A DNA stretch of 33,732 nt from contig CANDNO010000024.1 of NCBI GenBank assembly GCA_947386115.1, positions 1 through 33,732 on the forward strand, read 5' to 3'. Under the pieces are notes generated by a model. It was not told the origin of the DNA. It did no database searches and was given only the letters and a program-made list of their open reading frames with translations. Both the position numbers and the translations under genes were made by a program. The stretch is from an uncultured Muribaculaceae bacterium. Lineage in GTDB: Bacteria > Bacteroidota > Bacteroidia > Bacteroidales > Muribaculaceae. Shown piece after piece: positions 16,727 through 25,317 of the stretch (position 1 is its first letter; every line of letters starts with the position of its first letter).

Positions 16727-16775
16727 ACAACGTTTACAAACCAGTCATCACAACGACAATCATATATTCACCATC

Positions 16776-19394
16776 ATGCGATATAAGATTCTGCTTATTC
16801 TCTCGCTCTTAGCAAGTACTCTCACTGCCGCCGCTCAGGCTGTCACCGACACCGTATATAACCCCACGGTGATTTTCAACGGTGTACCGCGCAACTACGA
16901 GCTGGCCGGAATCACCGTAACCGGTGCCGACAACTATGAAGACTACATTGTCATAGGTTACACCGGACTCAGAGTGGGACAACGCATCGACATCCCGGGC
17001 AACGACATCACACAGGCAGCACGCCGCCTCATGCGCCAGAGCCTGTTTGCACAAGCCCAGATAAAGGTTGAAAAGATTGCCGACGGCAAGGTATGGCTTG
17101 AAATTGCCGTGCGCCCCCAGCCCCGCATCAGCGAGGTGAACTACACCGGCATGAAGAAAGGCGAGCGCGACGACATACAGAAGATGTTACAGCTCATGAA
17201 GGGCAGCAACATCAACCAGAACATCATCAACCGCGCCACCGCGATTGTGAAAAAATACTACGGCGACAAAGGCTTCGGTAACGCCGACGTGCGCATCACT
17301 CTGCAAGACGACCTGTCGAAGAAAAACGAAGTAATCGTAACAATCGCCGTCGACAAGCACGACAAGGTAAAAGTACACAAGATCTACATCGACGGCAACC
17401 AAGTGATGAGCGACAACGCCCTGCAGCGCGTCATGAAAAAGACCAACGAGAAAGGCAAACTCGTCAACCTCTTCCGCCAGAAAAAATTTGTCGAGAGCGA
17501 CTATCAGGACGACCTCAACCGCATACTCGAAAAATATAACGAGAAAGGTTATCGCGACGCCAAGATATTGGCCGATAGCGTCGTGCCCTACGACGAGAAG
17601 ACCGTCGACGTCTACATCAACCTCGACGAGGGACAGAAGTACTACATCAGCGACATTGACTGGGTAGGCAACACCATCTACCCCACCGATCAGCTGCAAG
17701 AGATTCTCGGCATCAAACCCGGCGAGGTCTACAACCAGAAACTTATCAACAAGCGACTTAACGAGGACGAGGACGCCGTAGCCAACTACTACATGGACAA
17801 CGGCTACCTGTTCTACAACGTGGTTCCCATCGAGCGCAACGTCAAAGGCGACTCGGTCGAGCTCGAGATGCGCATGATGGAAGGCCCCCAGGCCCGCATC
17901 AACAAGGTTGTTATCAACGGTAACGACCGCCTGTACGAGAAAGTTATCCGCCGCGAGCTTCGCGTACGCCCCGGCGAGCTGTTCAGCAAGAGCGACCTCA
18001 TGCGTTCATATCGTGAGATAGCCCAGATGGGACACTTCAACCCCGAGACAATCGGCGTTGACCCACAGCCCAACGCCGAGAACGGAACCGTCGACATCCT
18101 CTTCAACCTCGAGTCGAAAGCCAACGACCAGATCGAATTCTCGATGGGTTGGGGACAGACCGGTATCATCGGTAAACTCGCTCTCAAGTTCACCAACTTC
18201 TCGATCAAAAACCTATTCAACCCCGGCTCATACAAAGGACTCCTGCCACAGGGTGAAGGCCAGACATTCACCATCAGCGCCCAGACCAACGCCCGCTACT
18301 ACCAGGCCTACTCGGTATCGTTCCTCGACCCATGGTTCGGCGGCAAGCGCCCCAACTCGCTGCAGGTATCGGCCTACTACTCACGCCAGACCGGTATCAA
18401 CTCATCCTACTACTCAAGCAACTACTATAACCCCTACATGTATGGCGGTTATGGCTACGGCTACGGTTACGGATCGAGCTACTATAACGACTACTACCAG
18501 AACTCCTACGAGAACGCCTACGACCCCAACAAGATGCTTCAGCTCGCAGGCATAACAGTAGGCCTCGGCAAGCGCCTAAGCTGGCCCGACGACTACTTTA
18601 CCCTCACCACCGAACTGTCATACAACTGGTACCACCTCAAGAACTGGGACTACCTCTACTACATGAACAACGGTACCTCCAACGCCCTCGTGCTCGGACT
18701 CACACTGGCCCGCACATCAATCGACAACCCCCTGTACACACGTCGCGGTTCATCGTTCTCGATCAACTTCTCGCTCACACCCCCCGCATCGCTCTTCGGC
18801 AAAAAAAACTGGAAGAAACTCGCATCAGAGAACACCACCGAGTCTAAGAAACAGATGTACAACTGGATCGAGTACTGGAAACTGCGCTTCAAATCCCGCA
18901 CATATACCCCGCTCAACAACGCCGAGACCTACACCCTTGTGCTCATGACCCGCGCCGACTTCGGCCTGCTCGGCAGCTACAACAAGTATCTCAAATCACC
19001 CTTCGAGACATTCTACGTAGGTGGTGACGGCATGTCGGGATCATACACCTATGCCACCGAGACCATCGCCCTGCGCGGTTACGAGAACGGAGCCCTCACC
19101 CCGTGGGGACGCGAAGGCTACGCCTATACCCGCCTCGGAGCCGAGCTCCACTTCCCCTTCATGCTCCAGACCTCGACAACGATCTACGGCCTCGCATTCG
19201 TAGAAGGAGGTAACGCCTGGACATCAGTCAAAGACTTCTCACCGTTCGACCTCAAGCGCAGCGCCGGCGTCGGCGTCCGCATCTTCCTCCCCATGGTCGG
19301 CATGATGGGTATCGACTGGGCCTACGGCTTCGACACCGTCTACGGCATCAAGGGCGGCAGCCACTTCCATTTCATCCTCGGACAAGAATTCTAA
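16776..19394 (+). CDS. bamA: Outer membrane protein assembly factor BamA
   Basis: 872 aa with signal peptide (ILLILSLLASTLTAAAQ). Residues about 30-445 comprise the POTRA repeats (for example GVPRNYELAGITVTG, RISEVNYTGMKKG, KVKVHKIYIDGNQ, YYISDIDWVGNTIYP and INKVVINGNDRLYEKVIRREL), and about 450-872 form the 16-strand barrel ending in FHFILGQEF with a terminal phenylalanine. It folds and inserts beta-barrel proteins into the outer membrane. An unusual Tyr/Gly/Asn-rich stretch at about residues 541-585 (YNPYMYGGYGYGYGYG and following) is probably a surface loop. The skp/ompH chaperone genes follow, as in other Bacteroidetes. Confidence 0.97.
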   Translation: MRYKILLILSLLASTLTAAAQAVTDTVYNPTVIFNGVPRNYELAGITVTGADNYEDYIVIGYTGLRVGQRIDIPGNDITQAARRLMRQSLFAQAQIKVEKIADGKVWLEIAVRPQPRISEVNYTGMKKGERDDIQKMLQLMKGSNINQNIINRATAIVKKYYGDKGFGNADVRITLQDDLSKKNEVIVTIAVDKHDKVKVHKIYIDGNQVMSDNALQRVMKKTNEKGKLVNLFRQKKFVESDYQDDLNRILEKYNEKGYRDAKILADSVVPYDEKTVDVYINLDEGQKYYISDIDWVGNTIYPTDQLQEILGIKPGEVYNQKLINKRLNEDEDAVANYYMDNGYLFYNVVPIERNVKGDSVELEMRMMEGPQARINKVVINGNDRLYEKVIRRELRVRPGELFSKSDLMRSYREIAQMGHFNPETIGVDPQPNAENGTVDILFNLESKANDQIEFSMGWGQTGIIGKLALKFTNFSIKNLFNPGSYKGLLPQGEGQTFTISAQTNARYYQAYSVSFLDPWFGGKRPNSLQVSAYYSRQTGINSSYYSSNYYNPYMYGGYGYGYGYGSSYYNDYYQNSYENAYDPNKMLQLAGITVGLGKRLSWPDDYFTLTTELSYNWYHLKNWDYLYYMNNGTSNALVLGLTLARTSIDNPLYTRRGSSFSINFSLTPPASLFGKKNWKKLASENTTESKKQMYNWIEYWKLRFKSRTYTPLNNAETYTLVLMTRADFGLLGSYNKYLKSPFETFYVGGDGMSGSYTYATETIALRGYENGALTPWGREGYAYTRLGAELHFPFMLQTSTTIYGLAFVEGGNAWTSVKDFSPFDLKRSAGVGVRIFLPMVGMMGIDWAYGFDTVYGIKGGSHFHFILGQEF

Positions 19395-19429
19395 ACCTTT
19401 TCCCCTCTCATTTGTCTAATATATATAAT

Positions 19430-19606
19430 ATGTTGGATTTATTGATTCAAACAGATGCAATAACCTCCGGAGGCGCTGGCGAATGCGTTCCACAGGGCAA
19501 TCCATGGTCATCACTCATTATGATATTCATGCTGCTCGCGGGTATCCCGGGAATGATTGTAGGAATATTTGCACTGGTAAAATTAATAAATCGACGTATT
19601 AAATAA
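19430..19606 (+). CDS. 58-aa membrane protein between bamA and ompH
   Basis: From the ATG at 19430 (an in-frame TTG at 19412 is less likely): a short polar N-terminus containing ITSGGAGECVPQGNP, one membrane segment (SLIMIFMLLAGIPGMIVGIFALVKL) with small residues around a GIPG kink, and a basic tail INRRIK. The positive tail suggests the C-terminus is cytoplasmic. It lies 35 bp after bamA and 52 bp before ompH, in the same direction, so it is probably co-transcribed with them. I do not recognise a family. Confidence 0.65.
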   Translation: MLDLLIQTDAITSGGAGECVPQGNPWSSLIMIFMLLAGIPGMIVGIFALVKLINRRIK

Positions 19607-19658
19607 CCTTTAACACTTAACCTTGCATTGTCTTAAACAACGCATAAACAATACCAAA

Positions 19659-20174
19659 ATGAAAAAAGTATTATTGACTCTAATGCTTGTAGTAGCCGCA
19701 GCATTCTGTGCATCAGCCCAGAAGTTCGCACTTGTCGACATGGAATACATAATGAAAAACATTCCCGCCTACGAGATGGCCAACGAACAGCTCAACCAGT
19801 TGTCGCAGCGCTACCAGCGCGAGGTAGAAAACCTCAACAACGAAGCCTCCGAGCTCTACCAGAAATACCTGCAAGACAAAGTATTCCTCACCGCCGACCA
19901 AGTCAAAGCACGCGAGCAGGAAGTAGTAGACAAAGAGAAAGAAGCAACCGAACTGCGCTACAAATACTTCGGTCCCGAAGGCGAGCTCAACACCAAGCGC
20001 CAGTCACTGCTCAAACCCATACAGGACGACGTCTACAACGCCATCAAGAAGATATCCGAGGAACGAGGCTACCAGCTCATCATGGACCGAGCCAGTTCGA
20101 GCGACATAGTATTTGCATCGCCACGCATAGATATTTCAAACGAGGTGCTCGCCAAGTTAGGATATTCCAACTAA
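19659..20174 (+). CDS. OmpH/Skp family periplasmic chaperone (copy 1)
   Basis: 171 aa from the ATG at 19659. A signal peptide ending CASAQ precedes FALVDMEYIMKNIPAYEMANEQLNQLSQRYQREVENLNNE, then long charged helices (about 30-125) that form the tentacle of Skp-like trimers, then a C-terminal strand region (ISEERGYQLIMDRASSSDIVFASP). Skp-type proteins hold unfolded outer-membrane proteins in the periplasm and deliver them to BamA. It is the first of a tandem pair. Confidence 0.93.
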   Translation: MKKVLLTLMLVVAAAFCASAQKFALVDMEYIMKNIPAYEMANEQLNQLSQRYQREVENLNNEASELYQKYLQDKVFLTADQVKAREQEVVDKEKEATELRYKYFGPEGELNTKRQSLLKPIQDDVYNAIKKISEERGYQLIMDRASSSDIVFASPRIDISNEVLAKLGYSN

Positions 20175-20180
20175 ATAACT

Positions 20181-20188
20181 TATCTTTG
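20181..20188 (+). promoter_or_regulatory. Possible internal promoter before the second ompH gene
   Basis: TATCTTTG fits TAnnTTTG and lies in the 73-bp gap between the two ompH genes; a weak TTAG lies 20 bp upstream. It could allow separate expression of the second chaperone. Confidence 0.35.
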
Positions 20189-20247
20189 TCCTCACCAAAC
20201 AAAACAATTAACGAAATTAATAACTAAACCAACCATACTTTTTGAAA

Positions 20248-20754
20248 ATGATTAAGAAATTTCTTCTTGCCATTTGTGTGGCAATACCCGCAGTAATTTG
20301 CGCACAGACAGCTAAATTCGGAACCGTTGACGTTGAAGCAATCATCCCCAACATGCCCGAATATACACAGGCCAACACTCAGCTTCAGGAAGCTACCAAC
20401 AAGTACGAATCTGAGTACAAGACCCTCCAGGACGAAATGAACAAGAAAATGGCCGAGTTCCAGCAGCTCTCAAACGACGCCAACACACCCCAGTCCATCA
20501 AAGACCGTCGTGTACAGGAAATCCAGGAGATGGACGAGCGTGCAAAACAGTTCCTCGCAACAGCCCGTCAGGATCTTGAGCGCCAGAACGCACAGCTCAT
20601 GCAGCCCATCCAGGAAAAAATGATCAACGCCATCAAACAGGTAGGCGCCGAGAACGGATTCACAATGATTTTCCCCGTAGGCACAGCCATCTACGAGAGC
20701 ACCGACGTAGTCGACGTCACCCCCATGGTAAAAGCCAAGCTCGGCATCCAGTAA
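20248..20754 (+). CDS. OmpH/Skp family periplasmic chaperone (copy 2)
   Basis: 168 aa from the ATG at 20248. Signal peptide (KKFLLAICVAIPAVICAQ) then TAKFGTVDVEAIIPNMPEYTQANTQLQEATNKYESEYKTLQDEM, a helical tentacle and the C-terminal VGAENGFTMIFPVGTAIYESTDVVDVTPMVKAKLGI. It shares the family layout with copy 1 but the sequences have diverged clearly, so this is an old duplication, as in other Bacteroidetes. It ends the envelope cluster before a strong terminator. Confidence 0.93.
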   Translation: MIKKFLLAICVAIPAVICAQTAKFGTVDVEAIIPNMPEYTQANTQLQEATNKYESEYKTLQDEMNKKMAEFQQLSNDANTPQSIKDRRVQEIQEMDERAKQFLATARQDLERQNAQLMQPIQEKMINAIKQVGAENGFTMIFPVGTAIYESTDVVDVTPMVKAKLGIQ

Positions 20755-20781
20755 TCAGCCCCTCCCACAACCCAACCATAA

Positions 20782-20807
20782 AGCCTCCCCCACCGGGAGG
20801 CTTTTTT
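20782..20807 (+). terminator. Intrinsic terminator after ompH
   Basis: AGCCTCCC (20782-20789) pairs with GGGAGGCT (20795-20802), closed by a short loop and followed by a T run. Confidence 0.9.
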
Positions 20808-20874
20808 CTACTCCCGTTTCTCCAAAGAAGAAAAAATCGTAAGTAAAAGGCATCTTTTTTTTACAATCTTTTAG

Positions 20875-20882
20875 TACCTTTG
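20875..20882 (+). promoter_or_regulatory. -7 promoter element for the lrp operon
   Basis: TACCTTTG matches TAnnTTTG. Upstream is a T-rich stretch without a precise TTTG at the -33 position. It would give an unusually long leader of about 220 nt before the ATG at 21112. Confidence 0.55.
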
Positions 20883-20927
20883 TATGATAATTGGCCGAGT
20901 CGCAGGATTTGGTCATAAGTACAGAGT

Positions 20928-21101
20928 AACTGTTTAAATTTATGTGATGCAGATTTTGAGAGAGTGTATCAGATGTGTTTTTGTTTGCGATGTAGGATCA
21001 TGGCCTTGGCTACTTGACTGAAGATCCAACAAAAAGGCACTAACCGTCTCATAAAAAGTAAAGTGATATGAATTTTAAACAGTTTCTAATAATCACATAA
21101 A
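20928..21101 (+). promoter_or_regulatory. Structured leader RNA upstream of the Lrp/AsnC gene
   Basis: Nested pairs: 20928-20938 with 21074-21084 (11 bp), TTTTGAGA (20954-20961) with TCTCATAAAA (21047-21056, with bulge), TTTTTGTT (20978-20985) with AACAAAAA (21028-21035), and GGATC with GATCC (20995-20999/21023-21027). In addition 20939-20948 is complementary to 21092-21101 (10 bp), which crosses the outer stem and ends 10 nt before the start codon. This could form a pseudoknot or compete with ribosome access. It could instead be a separate small RNA. No known family is recognised. Confidence 0.45.
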
Positions 21102-21111
21102 CCGTAATACA

Positions 21112-21582
21112 ATGGCACGACCACAATTAGATTCTCTTGACGTTAAAATACTTCAACTTCTGCTCGAGAACGCCCGACGCCCGTTTCTCGAGATTGCCCG
21201 AGAGTGTAAAGTTTCGGGTGCTGCTGTACATCAGCGCATCGCACGCCTGCAGTCGCTTGGCGTGATCGAGGGCTCGGAGCTCATCATCAGCCCGTCGTCG
21301 ATTGGCTATGACACTTGCTCCTATGTAGGTTTTTTCCTTAAAGATCCTTCGCGCCTCAACGAGGTTATAGATCGACTGAAAGATATCCCCGAAGTTGTTG
21401 AATGCCACTTCACAACGGGTCGCTATGACCTTTTCATAAAACTGTATGCCCGCAACAACGACCACCTGTTGCAGATAATTCAGGAAAAGCTACTTTGTCT
21501 GGGTCTCGCCCGCACCGAATCCCTTATCTCGTTCAAAGAAATCTTCAATCGTCCGCTTCCGGTAACCGCTACCGAGGACTAA
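21112..21582 (+). CDS. Lrp/AsnC family transcriptional regulator
   Basis: 156 aa, normal length. The N-terminal HTH (LDSLDVKILQLLLENARRPFLEIARECKVSGAAVHQRIARLQSLGVIEG, about 6-55) is followed by an ACT-like RAM domain (about 65-145; YVGFFLKDPSRLNEVIDRLKDIPEVVECHFTTGRYDLFIKLYA). Such proteins form octamers and respond to amino acids. It closely resembles the regulator I know from Bacteroides with the same SGAAVHQRI recognition helix. It is followed by the peptidase gene after 7 bp, so it probably shares an mRNA with the next four genes. Long 5' leader is structured. Confidence 0.95.
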   Translation: MARPQLDSLDVKILQLLLENARRPFLEIARECKVSGAAVHQRIARLQSLGVIEGSELIISPSSIGYDTCSYVGFFLKDPSRLNEVIDRLKDIPEVVECHFTTGRYDLFIKLYARNNDHLLQIIQEKLLCLGLARTESLISFKEIFNRPLPVTATED

Positions 21583-21589
21583 GTACGTG

Positions 21590-22906
21590 ATGAATCTGAG
21601 AGCCGGTCTATCAGCAATCGCTTGCATGCTCGTGGGAATCAGCATGCACGCAGTCGACTTTGAACATTTCTTTGCCGACTCGACCCTGCGTGTTGACTAT
21701 ACCTTTGCCGGTGACGCAGGGCATACGGGAATTTTCCTCGACGCGATGAGTCTTGACCCTGCCGGATGGGCCGGGCGCCGTCACCATCTCGACGTCATGC
21801 CGCTCGAAGGGAACGGTTCGATCGTGATGCGCGCGGCTTCCGACAGCACCGTCATCTACCGCACGACGTTCTCTACGCTGTTCAGCGAGTGGCTGTCCAC
21901 CCCCGAGGCCGAGACTACACCTCGATCCTACGAGAATGTTTATCTGCTGCCTTTCCCGCGCGAGACGGTCGACATCATGGTGACGCTGACCGATTCGCGC
22001 CGCGATACCCTCGCTACCTACAACCACCGGGTCGACCCTACCGACATTCTCATTTCGCGACCGTCGGCATCGACAGCCGTGACGCCCCACCGTTACATTC
22101 ACCGAGGTGGTGACAGCCACAACGTGATAGATGTCGCCATTTTGGCCGAGGGATATACCGTTGAGGAAATGGACTCGTTCTACACACACGCCTCACAGGC
22201 TGTCGAGAGCATGTTCAACCACGAGCCGTTCGCTTCGATGCGCGACCGCTTTAACTTCGTAGCCGTGGCCTCCCCGTCGATCGACAGCGGTGTGAGCATT
22301 CCCCGCCTCGGCGAGTGGCGCAACACTGCCGTCGGCTCCCATTTCAGCACGTTCTACAGCGACCGATACCTCACGACGCCCCACGTACGGGCCATTCACG
22401 ACCACCTGCGCGGAATACCCTACGAGCACATCATCATTCTCGCCAACACCGACGAGTATGGAGGTGGCGGAATCTACAACTCATACACCTTGACAACGGC
22501 CCGCAACGCGCGTTTCGCACCCGTTGTCGTGCATGAATTCGGCCACTCGTTCGGTGGCCTCGGCGACGAGTATTTCTATGACAACGATGTCATGACCGAC
22601 ACCTATCCTACCGATATCGAACCGTGGGAGCCCAACGTCACCACGACACCCGATCATCCCAAGTGGCACTCACTGCTCGAAGAAGGGACTCCGATTCCCA
22701 CCCCTGCCGAGGAGGCCGACCGGTGGCCCGTCGGCGTTTACGAAGGTGCTGCCTACTCGTCGCGTGGAGTTTACCGCCCGGCCGACCGTTGCCGCATGCG
22801 TGATAACGACACGCCGGCCTTCTGTCCCGCCTGCCGGTGGACGCTACGTAATCTTATTGAATTTTATACGAATCCTCAATCAGCCCCCACATGGATAAAC
22901 AATTGA
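21590..22906 (+). CDS. M64 family (IgA peptidase-like) secreted metallopeptidase
   Basis: 438 aa from the ATG at 21590 (a GTG directly before it is the only difference from a longer ORF). A signal peptide (LSAIACMLVGISMHA) is followed by a beta-rich N-terminal domain and a catalytic domain. The zinc motif HEFGHSFGGLGDE begins at H315, with E316, H319 and D326 as expected metal-binding or catalytic residues. The text after it (DIEPWEPNVTTTPDHPKWHSLLEEGTPIP) is typical of peptidase family M64, whose founder cleaves immunoglobulin A. Here the substrate is unknown. The 3' end overlaps the hydrolase gene by 16 bp. Confidence 0.92.
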   Translation: MNLRAGLSAIACMLVGISMHAVDFEHFFADSTLRVDYTFAGDAGHTGIFLDAMSLDPAGWAGRRHHLDVMPLEGNGSIVMRAASDSTVIYRTTFSTLFSEWLSTPEAETTPRSYENVYLLPFPRETVDIMVTLTDSRRDTLATYNHRVDPTDILISRPSASTAVTPHRYIHRGGDSHNVIDVAILAEGYTVEEMDSFYTHASQAVESMFNHEPFASMRDRFNFVAVASPSIDSGVSIPRLGEWRNTAVGSHFSTFYSDRYLTTPHVRAIHDHLRGIPYEHIIILANTDEYGGGGIYNSYTLTTARNARFAPVVVHEFGHSFGGLGDEYFYDNDVMTDTYPTDIEPWEPNVTTTPDHPKWHSLLEEGTPIPTPAEEADRWPVGVYEGAAYSSRGVYRPADRCRMRDNDTPAFCPACRWTLRNLIEFYTNPQSAPTWINN

Positions 22907-23676
22907 CATACGAGGGCGTGACCATGCACTATACCGTGACAGGCAACGGGCCCGACACCGTCATTCTCATGCACGGATGGGGCTGCACCGGCCAGACAGT
23001 GGAAAGTATCCGCGCTATCGTTGCACAATGGTACCGTGTCATCACGGTCGATTTCCCTGGACACGGCCGGTCGACCGAACCTCCGGAACGTGCCGATGGA
23101 ACTCCTTGGGGCGTTGAAGAGTACACACAGGTCATCGAAAAGCTGGCCGAAGAGGAAAAGGCCGACAGGCCGACGCTGATAGGCCACTCGTTTGGCGGCC
23201 GCGTCGCTATCCTGTTTGCATCGCGCAACGTCGTGAGCCGTGTAGTCCTTGTCGATGCCGCCGGCGTTAAACCCCGCCGTCCGTTGAAGTATTACTTGAA
23301 GGTTTATTCGTTCAAACTTGCCAAGTGGGCCGCCCTGACATTCCTCGGCAAAAAGCGCGGGCAGGCCCGTGTAGACGCCATGAGAGCACGCCGAGGCAGC
23401 GCCGACTATCAGCAGGCATCGCCCATGATGCGCCGTGTGCTGTCGAAATGTGTCAACGAAGACCTCACGGGCGTCATGCCGCTCATCAAGGCACCTACCC
23501 TACTGCTTTGGGGCGAAAACGATACCGCAACCCCGCTCAGCGATGCCAAAAAGATGGAGAAGCTCATACCCGACGCAGGCCTTGTTTCGTTTGCCGGTTG
23601 CGGCCACTACAGCTTTCTTGACAATCAGCGAGCTTTTGCCACCGTCCTGACTAACTTCCTACAACCCAAACAATAA
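22891..23676 (+). CDS. Alpha/beta hydrolase
   Basis: 261 aa with a complete catalytic triad: S100 in GHSFGG, D211 in GENDTATP and H239 in GCGHYSFLDN. The oxyanion-hole segment HGWGCTG follows strand 3. No signal peptide, so cytoplasmic. The cap region (about 135-200) is basic and helical (KYYLKVYSFKLAKWAALTFLGKKRGQARVDAMRARRG) and may touch the membrane. It starts inside the M64 gene and ends 14 bp before the MurF-like gene. Association with a Mur ligase and Ddl suggests a role in envelope or peptide-precursor metabolism, but the substrate cannot be read from sequence. Confidence 0.92.
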   Translation: MDKQLTYEGVTMHYTVTGNGPDTVILMHGWGCTGQTVESIRAIVAQWYRVITVDFPGHGRSTEPPERADGTPWGVEEYTQVIEKLAEEEKADRPTLIGHSFGGRVAILFASRNVVSRVVLVDAAGVKPRRPLKYYLKVYSFKLAKWAALTFLGKKRGQARVDAMRARRGSADYQQASPMMRRVLSKCVNEDLTGVMPLIKAPTLLLWGENDTATPLSDAKKMEKLIPDAGLVSFAGCGHYSFLDNQRAFATVLTNFLQPKQ

Positions 23677-23690
23677 AATTACTGCCAATA

Positions 23691-25280
23691 ATGCCACAAA
23701 TCGAGATAATAATAGCATCAATACTCGGCGCGCTCACAGCGGTTTACCTCATCCAGGTATTCCGCCGCGACCTCATGATGCTGCAACAGAACTCTTATCG
23801 CAACGAGCGCTACACCCGCTGGTTCAACACGAGCGGCGAGTCGACCCGTCCGGCACGCATCATGGGATGCATCGCCCTGTTCCTCCTGCTCGTACACCAC
23901 CTGCCGTTTGGCCTCACGGGCCTCTGCGCATCGCTCATCGTAGCCGGATGCATGATTTCCCTGGCACGCAAACACTATAAGAAACCCCTGGTGATGACAC
24001 GCCGCGCCTGGCGCATTCTTATCACGTCACTCGTGATTGCCTACGGCATCACGGCGGCTATATGGTTTCTCACTTTCAATCCGGTAACAACCTGTGCCGT
24101 AGCTCTTGCCATGGCCGTGGCATCACCATTCGTCATGCTGGCAGCCAACTGGCTGCTCAAGCCGGTCGAGAAATCCATCAACCGTCGCTACTATAACGAG
24201 GCCCGCGACATTCTCGCCTCCATGCCCGACCTTAAGATCATAGGCATCACAGGCAGCTATGGCAAGACGAGCACCAAACACTACCTTCAGCGCATACTGT
24301 CGGAACAGTTTGACACGCTGATGACTCCCGGCTCGTTCAACACCACAATGGGCGTCATACGCACCGTTCGCGAATATCTCAAGCCCTACAACGAGGTGTT
24401 TATCGTCGAGATGGGAGCCAAACAGCCCGGCGACATCAAGGAGATATGCGACCTCGTCCACCCCTCGATAGGAATCGTGACCGCCGTAGGCGAACAGCAC
24501 CTCGAGTCGTTCAAGACAATCGAGAACGTGCAGCGCACCAAGTTCGAGCTAATCGACTCGCTGCCTGCCGACGGGCTCGCCGTCATAAACGACGATTTCC
24601 CCTACGTCGCCAATCGTCCGGTCGACAATGTAGGCTGCAGCCGCTATGCAGTAAACAACACCGGCAATGCGGCTTATAGCGTAAGCGACATCGAGTATGC
24701 CCACGACGGCACTCGCTTTACCGTCAACGGCCCCGACGGCTACTCGGTCACGCTGCACACACGCCTCGTGGGAGAGTGCAATATCTCCAACCTCATGGCT
24801 GCCGTGATCGTTGCCGTGTATCTCGGAGTGCCTGCCGAAAAAATCAGGTATGCCGTTGAAAAAATCGAGCAGGTGGAGCATCGCCTCAACGTCAAACGCA
24901 CACCCGGCGGAATCACCATCATCGACGACGCGTTCAACTCCAACCCCGACGGCTCGCGCATGGCGGTCGACGTGCTCTCGCGCATGACCGGCGGAAAGCG
25001 CATCATTATCACCCCGGGCATGATCGAGCTTGGCGACAAACAGGAAGAATACAACCGGCGCCTGGGCCAACACATCGCCCGCAACGTCGACCATGCCATA
25101 ATCGTGGGAGCTTACAACCGCGACGCGATTATCGGTGGAATAACCGATGCGGCCACCCTCGACGACTCGCACGTCCACGCCGTCGACTCGTTTGCACAGG
25201 CCCAGCAGGTACTGGCCTCGATAGCCCGCCCAGGCGACACGGTGCTCTACGAGAACGATTTACCCGACACATTCAAGTAA
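23691..25280 (+). CDS. Membrane-anchored MurF-like Mur ligase
   Basis: 529 aa. Residues 1-155 contain four or five hydrophobic segments (IIIASILGALTAVYLI, CIALFLLLVHHLPFGLTGLC, ILITSLVIAYGITAAIWFL, CAVALAMAVASPFVMLAANW), unlike normal cytoplasmic MurF. The ligase part starts near 178 with the P-loop GITGSYGKTSTK (K192). TPGSFNTTMGVIRTV, FIVEMGAKQPGDIKEI, TAVGEQHLESF and DDAFNSNPDG are Mur-ligase motifs in correct order. MurF adds D-Ala-D-Ala to the UDP-MurNAc-tripeptide; this variant may do the same at the membrane or act on another acceptor. Ddl, which makes the dipeptide, follows directly. Confidence 0.88.
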   Translation: MPQIEIIIASILGALTAVYLIQVFRRDLMMLQQNSYRNERYTRWFNTSGESTRPARIMGCIALFLLLVHHLPFGLTGLCASLIVAGCMISLARKHYKKPLVMTRRAWRILITSLVIAYGITAAIWFLTFNPVTTCAVALAMAVASPFVMLAANWLLKPVEKSINRRYYNEARDILASMPDLKIIGITGSYGKTSTKHYLQRILSEQFDTLMTPGSFNTTMGVIRTVREYLKPYNEVFIVEMGAKQPGDIKEICDLVHPSIGIVTAVGEQHLESFKTIENVQRTKFELIDSLPADGLAVINDDFPYVANRPVDNVGCSRYAVNNTGNAAYSVSDIEYAHDGTRFTVNGPDGYSVTLHTRLVGECNISNLMAAVIVAVYLGVPAEKIRYAVEKIEQVEHRLNVKRTPGGITIIDDAFNSNPDGSRMAVDVLSRMTGGKRIIITPGMIELGDKQEEYNRRLGQHIARNVDHAIIVGAYNRDAIIGGITDAATLDDSHVHAVDSFAQAQQVLASIARPGDTVLYENDLPDTFK

Positions 25281-25317
25281 CATACGATAACCGACCATTA
25301 TAAAATCACTGATAGCA

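Noticed and set aside
17187-17699. 170-aa minus-strand ORF inside bamA
   Set aside because: Antisense shadow with low-complexity Val/Asp/Leu composition.
20883-21111. tRNA or tmRNA in the lrp leader
   Set aside because: No acceptor stem, T-loop or CCA was found.
24549-25178. 209-aa minus-strand ORF
   Set aside because: Shadow of the MurF-like ligase gene, with repetitive Val/Asp/Gly composition typical of antisense frames.
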